Shown piece by piece: positions 8,726-17,019 of a stretch of DNA of 53,771 nucleotides. Below the pieces are notes generated by a model. That model did not search any database. It was given only the letters and a program-made list of their open reading frames with translations, and was not told the origin of the DNA. A program made the position numbers and the translations under genes. The DNA is from Microbacterium sp. MYb72 (GTDB taxonomy: Bacteria; Actinomycetota; Actinomycetes; Actinomycetales; Microbacteriaceae). The stretch's first letter is position 1; every line of letters begins with the position of its first letter. Where the stretch lies: contig NZ_PCOT01000028.1 in NCBI RefSeq assembly GCF_002979415.1, positions 1 to 53,771 of the forward strand, read 5' to 3'.

Positions 8726-10027
8726 CGCCGTGAACCTGGCCTCGATCGCCTCACCGTGCGCGGGGAGCACTTCGGTGTTCGCGAGCGCGACGACGCCCTC
8801 CCGCACGGCGCGGAGCGCGTCGCGATCGTAGGAGATCACCTGCTGCGGCCGAAGGAAGGTGTACGACCCGAGTCCAGGGGCGTAGCGCGCCTGCCCACCT
8901 GTCGGCAGGACGTGGTTGCTCCCGGCCATGTAGTCGCCGAGGCTCACGGGGGTCTGGTCGCCGACGAAGACGGCGCCGGCGCTGGTGAAGGCGGATGCTG
9001 CGTCCTCCGCGTCCTGCAGGTGCAACTCCAGGTGCTCCGGCGCATAGGCGTTGCTGAATGCGGTCGCCATGGCGCGGTCGTCGACGAGGACGATCGCCGA
9101 CTGAGGGCCGTCCAGGGCCGCGGACACGCGCGCCGAGTGGCGCGTCCTGGCCGCGTGCTCCGAGACCTCCACCGCGACGCGCTCCGCGAGCTCGGGAGAG
9201 TCGGTGACGAACACGGCGGAGGCCTGCTCGTCGTGCTCCGCCTGGCTGACCAGATCGGCCGCGATCAGACGCGGATCCGCGGGCGCGTCCGCCACGACGA
9301 GGATCTCGGTCGCTCCGGCCTCGGAGTCGGTGCCCACCACACCCGCGACGGCGCGCTTGGCCGATGCGACGTAGTTGTTGCCGGGGCCCGAGACCACGTC
9401 CACGGGATCCAGGCCGATCCCCTGCACGCCGTGCGCGAAGGCGCCGATGGCGCCGGCGCCGCCCATCGCGTACACCTCGGTCACGCCGAGGAGACCGGCG
9501 GCGGCGAGGATCGTGGGGTGGATGCGGCCGCCCTGATCCTCCTGCGGAGGAGAGGCGAGTGCGATCTGCTCGACGCCGGCGACCTGCGCCGGAACCACGT
9601 TCATGATCACGCTGGACGGATAGACGGCCTTGCCGCCGGGGATGTAGACGCCGACGCGCTGCACCGGCTGCCAGCGCTGCGTGATGCGCGCACCGGGGCC
9701 GATCTCGGTGATCTGCGTCTGCGGCACCTGTGCGGCCGACGCGATCCGCACGCGACGGATCGCCTCCTCCAGCGCGGCGCGGACGTCTGCCGAGAGCACC
9801 TCGAGCGCCTCGGCGATGTGCGCGGCGGGGACGCGGATGTCGTGTCCGCTCACGCGGTCGAAGCGATCAGCCTGCTCGCGCAGCGCCTCCTCACCACGGT
9901 CGCGGACGTCGTCGACGATGCGTGCCGCCGTGTCCAGCGCCTCTGCCCGCGCCTGCGTGGCGCGAGGGACGGCGGCGAGCATGTCAGCCGGCGAGAGCTC
10001 GCGCCCCCGCAGATCGATCGTGCGCAA
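8723..10027 (-). CDS. hisD: Histidinol dehydrogenase
   Basis: The enzyme makes the last two oxidations of histidine synthesis, L-histidinol to L-histidine, with NAD and a bound zinc. The 434-aa protein has family motifs GVYIPGGKAVYPSS, VSGPGNNYVASAK, DLVSQAEHDEQAS (metal and catalytic His) and PEHLEL. The start appears to be a TTG, placed two bases after the stop of the upstream membrane protein gene with AAGGG overlapping that stop, which suggests translational coupling. The hisBCHA genes do not follow; the next gene is nrdR, so hisD stands apart from a his operon within this window. Confidence 0.95.
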   Translation of the reverse strand: MRTIDLRGRELSPADMLAAVPRATQARAEALDTAARIVDDVRDRGEEALREQADRFDRVSGHDIRVPAAHIAEALEVLSADVRAALEEAIRRVRIASAAQVPQTQITEIGPGARITQRWQPVQRVGVYIPGGKAVYPSSVIMNVVPAQVAGVEQIALASPPQEDQGGRIHPTILAAAGLLGVTEVYAMGGAGAIGAFAHGVQGIGLDPVDVVSGPGNNYVASAKRAVAGVVGTDSEAGATEILVVADAPADPRLIAADLVSQAEHDEQASAVFVTDSPELAERVAVEVSEHAARTRHSARVSAALDGPQSAIVLVDDRAMATAFSNAYAPEHLELHLQDAEDAASAFTSAGAVFVGDQTPVSLGDYMAGSNHVLPTGGQARYAPGLGSYTFLRPQQVISYDRDALRAVREGVVALANTEVLPAHGEAIEARFTA

Positions 10028-10029
10028 TG

Positions 10030-11340
10030 TCAGCCCTTCGTGATGTCGGAGATGTCGTGCAGATAGCCGATGCGGCCGTCGTCATGTCGCACGACGAATG
10101 CGCCGCCGCGGTCTTCGATCACCAGCGCCCACGCGGTCGGGCCGATCGTGAAGATCACATCACCGCGCTCGTCGTGCACATCGCGCTCGCTCGGGGCGAG
10201 GACCCAGAACGGCTGCTGCGGCTCGACGGCGGCCTCCCGAGCGCTGTCGGCCGAGGACTCGCGGGGGTTCGTCGCCTCGACGTCCACGTCGGATGCCTCG
10301 GCATCCGCGTCACGCCCCGACCGTCGCGACGGCACCGGCTCGACGGCGATCGGCTCGACCGCGTCGGTGTCGGGGGTCGGCTCGACGGCGATCGGCTCGA
10401 CCGCGTCGGTGTCGGGGGTCACGAGCGCGACGATGCTGTCGGTGTCCGAGACGATCTCCTCGCCTCGCGACCGACGGGAGTAGACCGGGGTGTACTCCTC
10501 GTCTGCGGTCACCTGCTCCGTGCCGGTTCCCCCGCCCGAGGCGTGGGCCGCCAGCGGCACCTGTGCGGCCAGGTCGACACGGGCGATCTCGTCGGTCGCG
10601 TGCTGGCCGGAGAGCTCGACGTCGAGCTCGGCAGCGGGCGAGTAGGCGACGGTGACGGATTCCGACGGCGCGGGCTCGGCCTCAGCAGCCGCAGCGGGCT
10701 CCACGCCTGCCTCGGCGTCATCGACCGCGGCCGGCTCGGCCGCGACGACCGGTTCCGGTCGGGGGCGCGGGATGACGGGCCGGACGGGGTTGGCGTTGCG
10801 GTGCGCGAGCGTGACCAGCCGACCGTGGAAGTCGTCCTTCAGGCCGGGGATGATCGGCGCGAAGACGGTCAGCGCCACGAGTGCGAGGGAGAGGATGAGC
10901 TGCGCCCACGGCACCCAGACGACGGCGTCGAGTCCTGTCGCGATCACTGTCGCGAGGTACTCCCACAGCATCTGCACCCACCACACCGCGGCGACGGAGA
11001 AGGCCACTGAGGCGAACTGGTCGATCCCGAGGGATCCGACCCGGCGGATGCCGTCGGGCGAGAAGCGTCGGAGGACGATGAGGAACACCGCAGCAGTGGG
11101 GACGCCGATGGGGAGGATCCAGGCCACCCCCTGCGCCCACAGCGCCGGCGACCATCCCAGAGGGAAGAACGACAGCACGAACGTCACCAGCCAGACGCCC
11201 ACGATGAGCAGCTCGCGCAGGGTGAATCCGAGGATGCCGTACTCCGGCGTCACGTCGTCGTCATACAGCACGCCGTCGTCGACGAATCCGCTGTCGGTGT
11301 CGAGGGTGTCGGATTCGGGAGTCTCCGGCAGATCGGTCAT
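10030..11340 (-). CDS. Four-helix membrane protein with acidic repeat-bearing tail, unknown function
   Basis: I do not recognise a family for this 436-aa protein. After an acidic N-terminus (residues 1-35) there are about four hydrophobic segments between residues 45 and 175. A long low-complexity region rich in Glu, Val, Ala and Pro follows (about 195-375), then a compact C-terminal segment containing PFWVLAPSERDVHDERGDV and ending HDISDITKG. The acidic region holds two copies of a 14-residue unit DTDAVEPIAVEP(T/V)P encoded by a perfect 42-bp tandem repeat. AAAGGAA precedes the ATG and TAGGCT at 11381-11386 is a likely -10. It heads the transcript running into hisD, to which it is closely coupled. 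The tail may be an extended cytoplasmic arm; this is inference. Confidence 0.75.
   Translation of the reverse strand: MTDLPETPESDTLDTDSGFVDDGVLYDDDVTPEYGILGFTLRELLIVGVWLVTFVLSFFPLGWSPALWAQGVAWILPIGVPTAAVFLIVLRRFSPDGIRRVGSLGIDQFASVAFSVAAVWWVQMLWEYLATVIATGLDAVVWVPWAQLILSLALVALTVFAPIIPGLKDDFHGRLVTLAHRNANPVRPVIPRPRPEPVVAAEPAAVDDAEAGVEPAAAAEAEPAPSESVTVAYSPAAELDVELSGQHATDEIARVDLAAQVPLAAHASGGGTGTEQVTADEEYTPVYSRRSRGEEIVSDTDSIVALVTPDTDAVEPIAVEPTPDTDAVEPIAVEPVPSRRSGRDADAEASDVDVEATNPRESSADSAREAAVEPQQPFWVLAPSERDVHDERGDVIFTIGPTAWALVIEDRGGAFVVRHDDGRIGYLHDISDITKG
10337..10420. repeat. Two tandem copies of a 42-bp repeat inside the membrane protein gene
   Basis: Copies at 10337-10378 and 10379-10420 are identical and keep the reading frame, each adding 14 residues. 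Perfect identity suggests recent duplication, so copy number may vary between strains. Confidence 0.9.
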
Positions 11341-11407
11341 GGTGTTCCTTTCGTCACGGCGCGCGGCGAGGGGACCCGCGAGCCTAACGCGTCCCGATAT
11401 TACCCGC

Positions 11408-14400
11408 TCACCCTAGACAGGAAGGTCCGAGCAGAGATTTGAGGTCACCGAAGAGGTCGGCCGACACCTTGACCGGCATCGGGACGTCGAACACCTTGGC
11501 GGTCCCCCCGCGGTGGACGCGGAGCACGACCTCCGTCTCGCCGTTGTGCCTGCGCAGCACTTCGGCGAGCTCGTTCATGACCCGCTCGGTCGCACGCTGT
11601 TCCGCGAGCACCAGGGCGAGCGGTCCTGCGGCGTCGAAGGAGCCGATGTCCGGAGCGAACGCCGACTGCGCATGGAGGTTCAGACCGTCGTCACGTCGAG
11701 ACACGCGCCCCCGAACCGCGAGGATCGAGTCCTGCTGCAGGATGTGCTGGAACTCGGTGTAGGTCTTGCCCATGAACATCACGGTGACCTCGCCGTTGAA
11801 GTCCTCGACCGTGATCATGCCGTACGGATTGCCGCTGGCCTTGGCGACGCGGTGCTGGACGCTGGTCACCAGTCCTGCGACCGTGACCTGGTCTCCGTCC
11901 TGCATGTCCTCGGAGTTGTTGAGGTCGTGGATCGAGATCGAGGCGTGCTTGGCGAGCGGCACCTCGAGTCCGGCGAGGGGATGGTCGGAGACGTACAGAC
12001 CGAGCATCTCGCGCTCGAACGCGAGCTTGTCCTTCTTGATCCACTCCGGACGATCGGGGACCTTCGCCGGCGGCGCCTCCTCCATCTCGTCGTAGAGGCT
12101 GTCGAAGTCGAATCCGATGGCGCCCTGTGCCTCGTTGCGCTTGCGGTCCACCGCGGCCTCGACGGCGTCTTCGTGGATCTCCATGAGCGCTCGTCGGGAG
12201 TCGCCCATCGAGTCGAAGGCTCCGGCCTTGATCAGGGACTCGACCGTGCGCTTGTTCGCGACGTGCAGAGGCACCTTGTCGAGGAAGTGGTGGAACGATG
12301 TGAACCGCTCGTCCTTGCGCGACTGGACGATGCCGTCGACGACGTTGCTGCCGACGTTGCGGACGGCGCCGAGCCCGAAGCGGATGTCGTCGCCGACGGC
12401 GGCGAAGAAGTTGATCGACTCCGAGACGTCGGGCGGGAGGACCTTGATGCCCATGCGACGGCACTCGTTGAGGTAGAGGGCCATCTTGTCCTTGGAGTCG
12501 CCGACGCTCGTGAGGAGCGCCGCCATGTACTCGGCGGGATAGTGCGCCTTGAGGTAGGCGGTCCAGTACGACACGACACCGTAGGCAGCCGAGTGCGCTT
12601 TGTTGAAGGCGTAATCGGAGAACGGGAGCAGAATCTCCCACAGCGCGTTGACCGCGGCATCCGAATAGCCGTTGGCATGCATGCCCGCCTGGAAGCCCTC
12701 GAACTGCTTGTCCAGCTCGGACTTCTTCTTCTTGCCCATCGCGCGACGGAGGATGTCTGCCTGACCGAGAGAGAAGCCCGCCACGCGCTGTGCGATGGCC
12801 ATGACCTGCTCCTGGTAGATGATCAGACCGTAGGACTCCTCCAGGATGTCGGCGAGAGACTCTGTGAACTCCGGGTGGATCGGCGTGATCGGCTGCTGGC
12901 CGTTCTTGCGCAGCGCGTAGTTCGTGTGCGAGTTCGCACCCATGGGTCCCGGTCGGTACAGCGCGATGAGTGCCGAGATGTCTTCGAAGCTGTCGGGCTT
13001 CATGAGACGCATCAGCGCGCGCATGGGCCCGCCGTCGAGCTGGAACACGCCCAGCGAGTCGCCCTTGGCCAGCAGGTCGTATGCGCCCTGATCGTCGAGG
13101 GCGAGGTGTTCGAGGTCGAGCTCCTCACCACGGTTCATCCGGATGTTGTCGAGCGCATCCGAGATGATCGTGAGGTTGCGCAGACCGAGGAAGTCCATCT
13201 TGATGAGGCCGAGGGTCTCGCACGACGGGTAGTCGAACTGCGTGACGATCTGGCCGTCCTGCTCGCGGCGCATGATCGGGATGATGTCGAGCAGCGGCTC
13301 GGACGACATGATCACACCGGCCGCGTGCACACCCCACTGGCGCTTCAGGCCTTCGAGACCGAGGGCGCGGTCGAAGACCGTCTTCGCCTCGGGGTCGGTC
13401 TCGATGAGCGCGCGGAACTCGCTGGCCTCCTTGTAACGGGGGTGGGCCGAGTCGAACATGCCGTCGAGCGGCATGTCCTTGCCCATGACGGGCGGCGGCA
13501 TCGCCTTGGTCAGCCGCTCCCCCATGCTGAACGGGAACCCGAGGACGCGTCCGGCATCCTTGAGCGCCTGCTTGGACTTGATGGTCCCGTAGGTGACGAT
13601 CTGCGCGACGCGCTCAGACCCGTACTTCGCCGTGACGTAGTCGATGACCTCGCCACGACGACGGTCATCGAAGTCGACATCGAAGTCGGGCATCGAGACG
13701 CGATCGGGGTTGAGGAAACGCTCGAAGATGAGGCCGTGCTCGAGAGGGTCGAGGTCGGTGATCTTCATCGCGTAGGCGACCATCGATCCGGCACCGGAGC
13801 CACGCCCGGGTCCGACGCGGATGCCGTTGTCCTTCGCCCAGTTGATGAAGTCCGCGACGACGAGGAAGTAGCCGGGGAATCCCATCTGCAGGATGATGTC
13901 GGTCTCGTACTCGGCCTGCTTGCGCACCTTGTCGGGGATGCCGCCGGGGTAGCGGTACTGGAGGCCGTTCTCGACCTCCTTGATGAGCCAGCTGTCTTCC
14001 GTCTCCCCGTCGGGCACGGGGAAGCGCGGCATGAAGTTGGCCGAGGTGTTGAACTCGACCTCGCAGCGCTCGGCGATCAGCAGCGTGTTGTCGCACGCCT
14101 CCGGGTGATCGCGGAACATCTGGCGCATCTCGGCGGCGGTCTTGATGTAGTAGCCGTCACCGTCGAACTTGAAGCGGTTCGGGTCGTCGAGAGTGGAGCC
14201 GGACTGCACGCAGAGCAGAGCCGCATGCGCGTCGGCCTCGTGCTGGTGCGTGTAGTGAGAGTCGTTCGTGGCGACGAGAGGGATGCCGAGGTCTTTCGAG
14301 AGCCGCAGCAGGTCGGTCATGACCCTGCGCTCGATCGAGAGGCCGTGATCCATGATCTCGGCGAAGTAGTTCTCCTTGCCGAAGATGTCCTGGAATTCCG

Positions 14401-14926
14401 CCGCCGCCGCGCGCGCCGCGTCGTACTGCCCCAGGCGAAGGCGTGTCTGCACCTCGCCGGACGGGCATCCGGTCGTCGCGATGAGCCCCTTGCCGTAGGT
14501 CTGCAGCAGCTCGCGGTCCATTCGGGGCTTGAAGTAGTAGCCCTCCATGCTCGAGCGCGAGCTCAGCCGGAACAGGTTGTGCATGCCCTGGGTGCTCTGG
14601 CTCCACAGCGTCATGTGGGTGTAGGCGCCGGAGCCGGAGACGTCGTCGCTCTTCTGGTCGGGGGATCCCCACTGCACACGGGACTTGTCGCTGCGGTGCG
14701 TCCCGGGGGTCACGTAGGCTTCGAGGCCGATGATCGGCTTGACGCCCGCGGCCTGCGCCGCCCGGTAGAACTCGAACGCCGCGAAGGTGTTGCCGTGGTC
14801 GGTCACGGCGATGGCCGGCATGCCGTAGTCGGCGGCCGCCTGGGTCATCGCACCGATCTTCGCAGCGCCGTCCAGCATCGAGTATTCGCTGTGGACATGC
14901 AGGTGCACGAAGGAGTCGGATGCCAT
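11408..14926 (-). CDS. dnaE: DNA polymerase III alpha subunit (DnaE1)
   Basis: This is the replicative polymerase catalytic subunit. The 1172-aa protein begins with a PHP domain (FVHLHVHSEYSMLDGA) that keeps the HxH pattern, so it may retain metal-dependent proofreading as in mycobacterial DnaE1. The polymerase active site is seen in PDFDVDFDDRRR with an upstream GPGRGSGAGS loop; helix-hairpin-helix and OB-fold regions follow (VTVAGLVTSVQ). Its length fits DnaE1 rather than the translesion DnaE2. TAGACT lies exactly 6 bases before the ATG, giving a leaderless start. It is monocistronic, with a hairpin upstream separating it from the sigma island. Confidence 0.97.
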   Translation of the reverse strand: MASDSFVHLHVHSEYSMLDGAAKIGAMTQAAADYGMPAIAVTDHGNTFAAFEFYRAAQAAGVKPIIGLEAYVTPGTHRSDKSRVQWGSPDQKSDDVSGSGAYTHMTLWSQSTQGMHNLFRLSSRSSMEGYYFKPRMDRELLQTYGKGLIATTGCPSGEVQTRLRLGQYDAARAAAAEFQDIFGKENYFAEIMDHGLSIERRVMTDLLRLSKDLGIPLVATNDSHYTHQHEADAHAALLCVQSGSTLDDPNRFKFDGDGYYIKTAAEMRQMFRDHPEACDNTLLIAERCEVEFNTSANFMPRFPVPDGETEDSWLIKEVENGLQYRYPGGIPDKVRKQAEYETDIILQMGFPGYFLVVADFINWAKDNGIRVGPGRGSGAGSMVAYAMKITDLDPLEHGLIFERFLNPDRVSMPDFDVDFDDRRRGEVIDYVTAKYGSERVAQIVTYGTIKSKQALKDAGRVLGFPFSMGERLTKAMPPPVMGKDMPLDGMFDSAHPRYKEASEFRALIETDPEAKTVFDRALGLEGLKRQWGVHAAGVIMSSEPLLDIIPIMRREQDGQIVTQFDYPSCETLGLIKMDFLGLRNLTIISDALDNIRMNRGEELDLEHLALDDQGAYDLLAKGDSLGVFQLDGGPMRALMRLMKPDSFEDISALIALYRPGPMGANSHTNYALRKNGQQPITPIHPEFTESLADILEESYGLIIYQEQVMAIAQRVAGFSLGQADILRRAMGKKKKSELDKQFEGFQAGMHANGYSDAAVNALWEILLPFSDYAFNKAHSAAYGVVSYWTAYLKAHYPAEYMAALLTSVGDSKDKMALYLNECRRMGIKVLPPDVSESINFFAAVGDDIRFGLGAVRNVGSNVVDGIVQSRKDERFTSFHHFLDKVPLHVANKRTVESLIKAGAFDSMGDSRRALMEIHEDAVEAAVDRKRNEAQGAIGFDFDSLYDEMEEAPPAKVPDRPEWIKKDKLAFEREMLGLYVSDHPLAGLEVPLAKHASISIHDLNNSEDMQDGDQVTVAGLVTSVQHRVAKASGNPYGMITVEDFNGEVTVMFMGKTYTEFQHILQQDSILAVRGRVSRRDDGLNLHAQSAFAPDIGSFDAAGPLALVLAEQRATERVMNELAEVLRRHNGETEVVLRVHRGGTAKVFDVPMPVKVSADLFGDLKSLLGPSCLG

Positions 14927-14938
14927 GCTTCGAGTCTA
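14924..14938 (-). promoter_or_regulatory. -10 element of a probable leaderless dnaE transcript
   Basis: TAGACT (14938 to 14933 on the - strand), then 6 bases, then the ATG at 14926. Confidence 0.6.
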
Positions 14939-14945
14939 CGGCGGA

Positions 14946-14974
14946 GCCCCGACACCGAAGGCCGGTGCCGGGGC
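14946..14974 (-). terminator. Hairpin between the sigma island and dnaE
   Basis: Arms at 14946-14957 and 14963-14974 pair over 11 of 12 positions with a 5-nt loop. It lies after the stop of the membrane partner gene at 15006 and before the dnaE promoter. No strong U-run is present. Confidence 0.6.
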
Positions 14975-15005
14975 CGAGCCGAGGCGGAGCCGGTACCCCA
15001 TCGGG

Positions 15006-16118
15006 CTAATGCCGCGAGTCGACCACGCCCACCTCGAAGGTCCTCCGGATGTCCGGAACATCAGCAGGCGCCAGATCGACGGACGCGTCTCCGATGCGGT
15101 CGAACCGAGACGTGTACTCGACCGCCCATCCCGTCGCCATATCGATCGACAACGTCACCGCGCACGGATCGCTCATGTGAGTGAACCGGAAACGGTAAGT
15201 GACGACGCTGCCCACTGAGCCGATCTGCTCCGCCTCCCCTGTGAGCGGCAGCGCCTCGACGAAGGCGGCCCTGATGTCGGCAGGGGCGTAGTTGGTCGTG
15301 AGAACGTCGATGATGTTGCTCGCCGCCAGTTCCTCGGCCTCTTCCTCTGACGACCCGAAAGATACCGCCCTGTCATGGAACCATCGGACGAGAGCTGCTG
15401 GGTCGTTGGGATACTGATCATACGACTCGAGCGACCCGGTCAACGGGAGTATCTCTCCGCCGATCCCCCCGGTGTAGGTCCACTCTTCGACTCCGGCGCG
15501 GAAGGGGAGCATGGCATCCCAGGCCGCGCCGTCATCCGTGCTCTGTTCGCGAGAGAAGATGGTGACGCGTTCATTGGAGGGCCCGTACCTTCCGACCCAC
15601 ACCCCGCTACGGTCTCCCGGCATGTACAGGGTGTCGATGTTCCGGTACACGGCAGCCGACAGGGGAACGGACTGCGCTGGGCGGTAAGCCCACTCGTAGA
15701 ACCACGACTGGCCTTGACTTCGGTAGAGGACGCGCTCGTCGGTCGTGACGACACGCAGGTACTGCCCCGCCTGCGGCGTGGTTCCGGGGAACGGCTCGGT
15801 CGCTGTCGTACCGGACGTCGGATCAGGGCGCGGAATGATCTCCCCCTGCGGTCGAGGAGAGATCGTCCCAGTCGGGACAGCCTCCACTCGGATTGTCGGC
15901 GCGCCGAGCTGGCTCACCACGATGAGGGTCGCCGTCACTGCGGCCACTCCCGCGACGAGCCCGGCGATCGGGAGGAGCAGCCGATGGCCGCTCCTCGTTC
16001 GTGCCGCTGCGCCTCCTTCGTCGATGCGCTGGACAAGCCGAGAACGTGCTCCTCGGATCTGATCCTTGGTGAGCGCAGTATCCGCGTTCACCTCACGCAC
16101 TTGCTCCAACACGTCCAT
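15006..16118 (-). CDS. Single-pass membrane partner of ECF sigma factor, copy 1 (CU044_5270-like)
   Basis: The 370-aa protein has a cytoplasmic N-terminus of ~46 residues (MDVLEQVREVN...), one transmembrane helix at about 47-69 and a large extracytoplasmic domain with no recognised enzyme motif. This layout and the position directly after an ECF sigma gene match the actinobacterial proteins named CU044_5270 family. It is clearly a paralogue of the gene at 17020: both begin MDV(L/F)E(Q/K)VRE, have the helix at the same place and share C-terminal strands with a (D/T)xxTG core. No zinc anti-sigma HxxxCxxC motif is seen. A role as anti-sigma factor or sensor is inference. Its ATG lies inside the end of the sigma gene, preceded by AAGGAG, so translation is coupled. 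Confidence 0.75.
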   Translation of the reverse strand: MDVLEQVREVNADTALTKDQIRGARSRLVQRIDEGGAAARTRSGHRLLLPIAGLVAGVAAVTATLIVVSQLGAPTIRVEAVPTGTISPRPQGEIIPRPDPTSGTTATEPFPGTTPQAGQYLRVVTTDERVLYRSQGQSWFYEWAYRPAQSVPLSAAVYRNIDTLYMPGDRSGVWVGRYGPSNERVTIFSREQSTDDGAAWDAMLPFRAGVEEWTYTGGIGGEILPLTGSLESYDQYPNDPAALVRWFHDRAVSFGSSEEEAEELAASNIIDVLTTNYAPADIRAAFVEALPLTGEAEQIGSVGSVVTYRFRFTHMSDPCAVTLSIDMATGWAVEYTSRFDRIGDASVDLAPADVPDIRRTFEVGVVDSRH

Positions 16119-16698
16119 CGGTCTCTCCTTCCTTCTCGTTCATGACGCGAGTGCGAGCCCCGGCCCGGCCGGGGTCGAGTCGTCGACGTATGCTGTTCAT
16201 CCGCGATCGGACAGTGCCGATGGGAACGCCGAGCGCGGCGGCGACCTCCTCATATGTGAGATCGCCCCACGCGTAGAGCAGCAGCGTGTCGCGGTCCTTC
16301 GCTGACAGCCGGGCGATCACGGGGGCGAGCACCCTCGTGGAGAGCTGGGCGTCGAGCCGCGCATTGGTCGCCTCGACATGTCCCGCCGACACATGCTCCT
16401 CGCGGCCCGCTGAGTGGATCGCCGACCGCAGATACCTCGCCTCCTGCGCCCTGTGCTTCCTGATCAGCCGGGACGCGATCCCGTACAACCAGGGAAGCGC
16501 CGAGTCCCAGGACGTGTCGAACGTGGCCCTCCTCGCGAAGGCGACGAGGAACGTCTCACTGAGGATGTCCTCACCTGCATCCGCGCCAAGACGCCGAGCG
16601 GCATAGCCGCCCAGCGTCCCGGCATGCCGGTCGAAGAGTTCAGCGAACGCCCGGGGCTGCCCGAGCGACCGCTGAATGATCTCGCTGTCTGTGCTCAC
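16093..16698 (-). CDS. ECF-type RNA polymerase sigma factor, copy 1
   Basis: The 201-aa protein has sigma region 2 at the N-terminus (FAELFDRHAGTLGGYAAR, then a DILSETFLVAF segment) and region 4 near the C-terminus with the helix-turn-helix YEEVAAALGVPIGTVRSR. The first residues MSTDSEIIQRSL are identical to those of the second copy at 18104. It starts with GTG and has almost no leader. The last 26 bases overlap the start of the membrane partner gene. Such pairs usually respond to an envelope signal; the signal here is unknown. Base use in this island looks less GC-biased than in the flanking genes, by eye. Confidence 0.9.
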   Translation of the reverse strand: MSTDSEIIQRSLGQPRAFAELFDRHAGTLGGYAARRLGADAGEDILSETFLVAFARRATFDTSWDSALPWLYGIASRLIRKHRAQEARYLRSAIHSAGREEHVSAGHVEATNARLDAQLSTRVLAPVIARLSAKDRDTLLLYAWGDLTYEEVAAALGVPIGTVRSRMNSIRRRLDPGRAGARTRVMNEKEGETDGRVGASA

Positions 16699-16731
16699 AC
16701 TATGTATTGCCTCAGAGAACCGAACCAGTTC
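16696..16731 (-). promoter_or_regulatory. Candidate ECF sigma promoter of sigma copy 1
   Basis: On the - strand GAACT (16731-16727) is followed by 17 bases, CAATA (16709-16705), 6 bases and the GTG at 16698. The same boxes at the same spacing precede copy 2, while the 17-bp spacers differ. The -35 box lies in a short palindrome (16721-16732, arms CGAAC and GTTCG) not seen at copy 2. Confidence 0.6.
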
Positions 16732-16758
16732 GAAATCCGTCGCAGCGACGCTGGACGA

Positions 16759-16955
16759 TCAGGGAAGACGCTCCACCACGTTCGCGGAGCACATGACCTC
16801 GACATCAGGGCCACTTCGGGGACCATCCCCTGGGTCGCCTGGGGTATCGAGGTGACCTTGATCGCGAGCCCCGTCGCCATCTCTATGGTCGAAGTCTGGC
16901 GGCTCACCGAGGATGCCGTACTTCCGCCTGCCGGGAGGTAGAACTCGAAGGTCAC
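16759..16955 (-). pseudogene. Frameshifted C-terminal remnant of a third membrane partner gene
   Basis: Reading the - strand from 16955, the segment VTFEFYL, then STIEMATGLAIKVTS, resembles the C-terminal strands of both partner proteins (VTYRFRF with LSIDMATGWAVEYTS in copy 1; VTLSYL with IEIDTRTGLVLRY in copy 2). After about 50 codons a one-base frameshift (near 16808) gives PDVEVMCSANVVERLP and then a stop. That tail has the same length as the last 16 residues of copy 2 (PDYVTVRTVTVVDDAP) and matches it at several positions. The N-terminal and membrane parts are gone. Left uncorrected, the frame continues as unrelated sequence into the sigma gene. It points to a lost third module. Confidence 0.7.
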
Positions 16956-16980
16956 GGTGCGTCCTTTGAGTCCTGCGCAG

Positions 16981-17011
16981 CGAAGCGGATCCGCTCGCCG
17001 GCTCCGCTTCG
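16981..17011 (-). terminator. Possible hairpin after partner gene copy 2
   Basis: Perfect 9-bp arms (16981-16989 and 17003-17011) flank a 13-nt loop just past the stop at 17020. No U-run is present, so activity as a terminator is uncertain. Confidence 0.4.
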
Positions 17012-17019
17012 ATCTCGAC

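Noticed and set aside
11513..15184. Open frame of over 1200 codons on the + strand opposite dnaE
   Set aside because: It is the antisense shadow of dnaE, caused by high GC; its composition (Asp, Val, Arg, His rich) is typical of such frames and dnaE has all polymerase motifs.
16720..16735. LexA (SOS) box before sigma copy 1
   Set aside because: CGAAC and GTTCG are present but separated by 2 instead of 4 bases, so the actinobacterial TCGAAC-N4-GTTCGA consensus is not met.
16695..16955. An 86-codon - strand frame as an intact small gene
   Set aside because: Only its first ~50 codons resemble the partner proteins; the rest is a frameshift product that overlaps the sigma promoter and start. Treated as a pseudogene.
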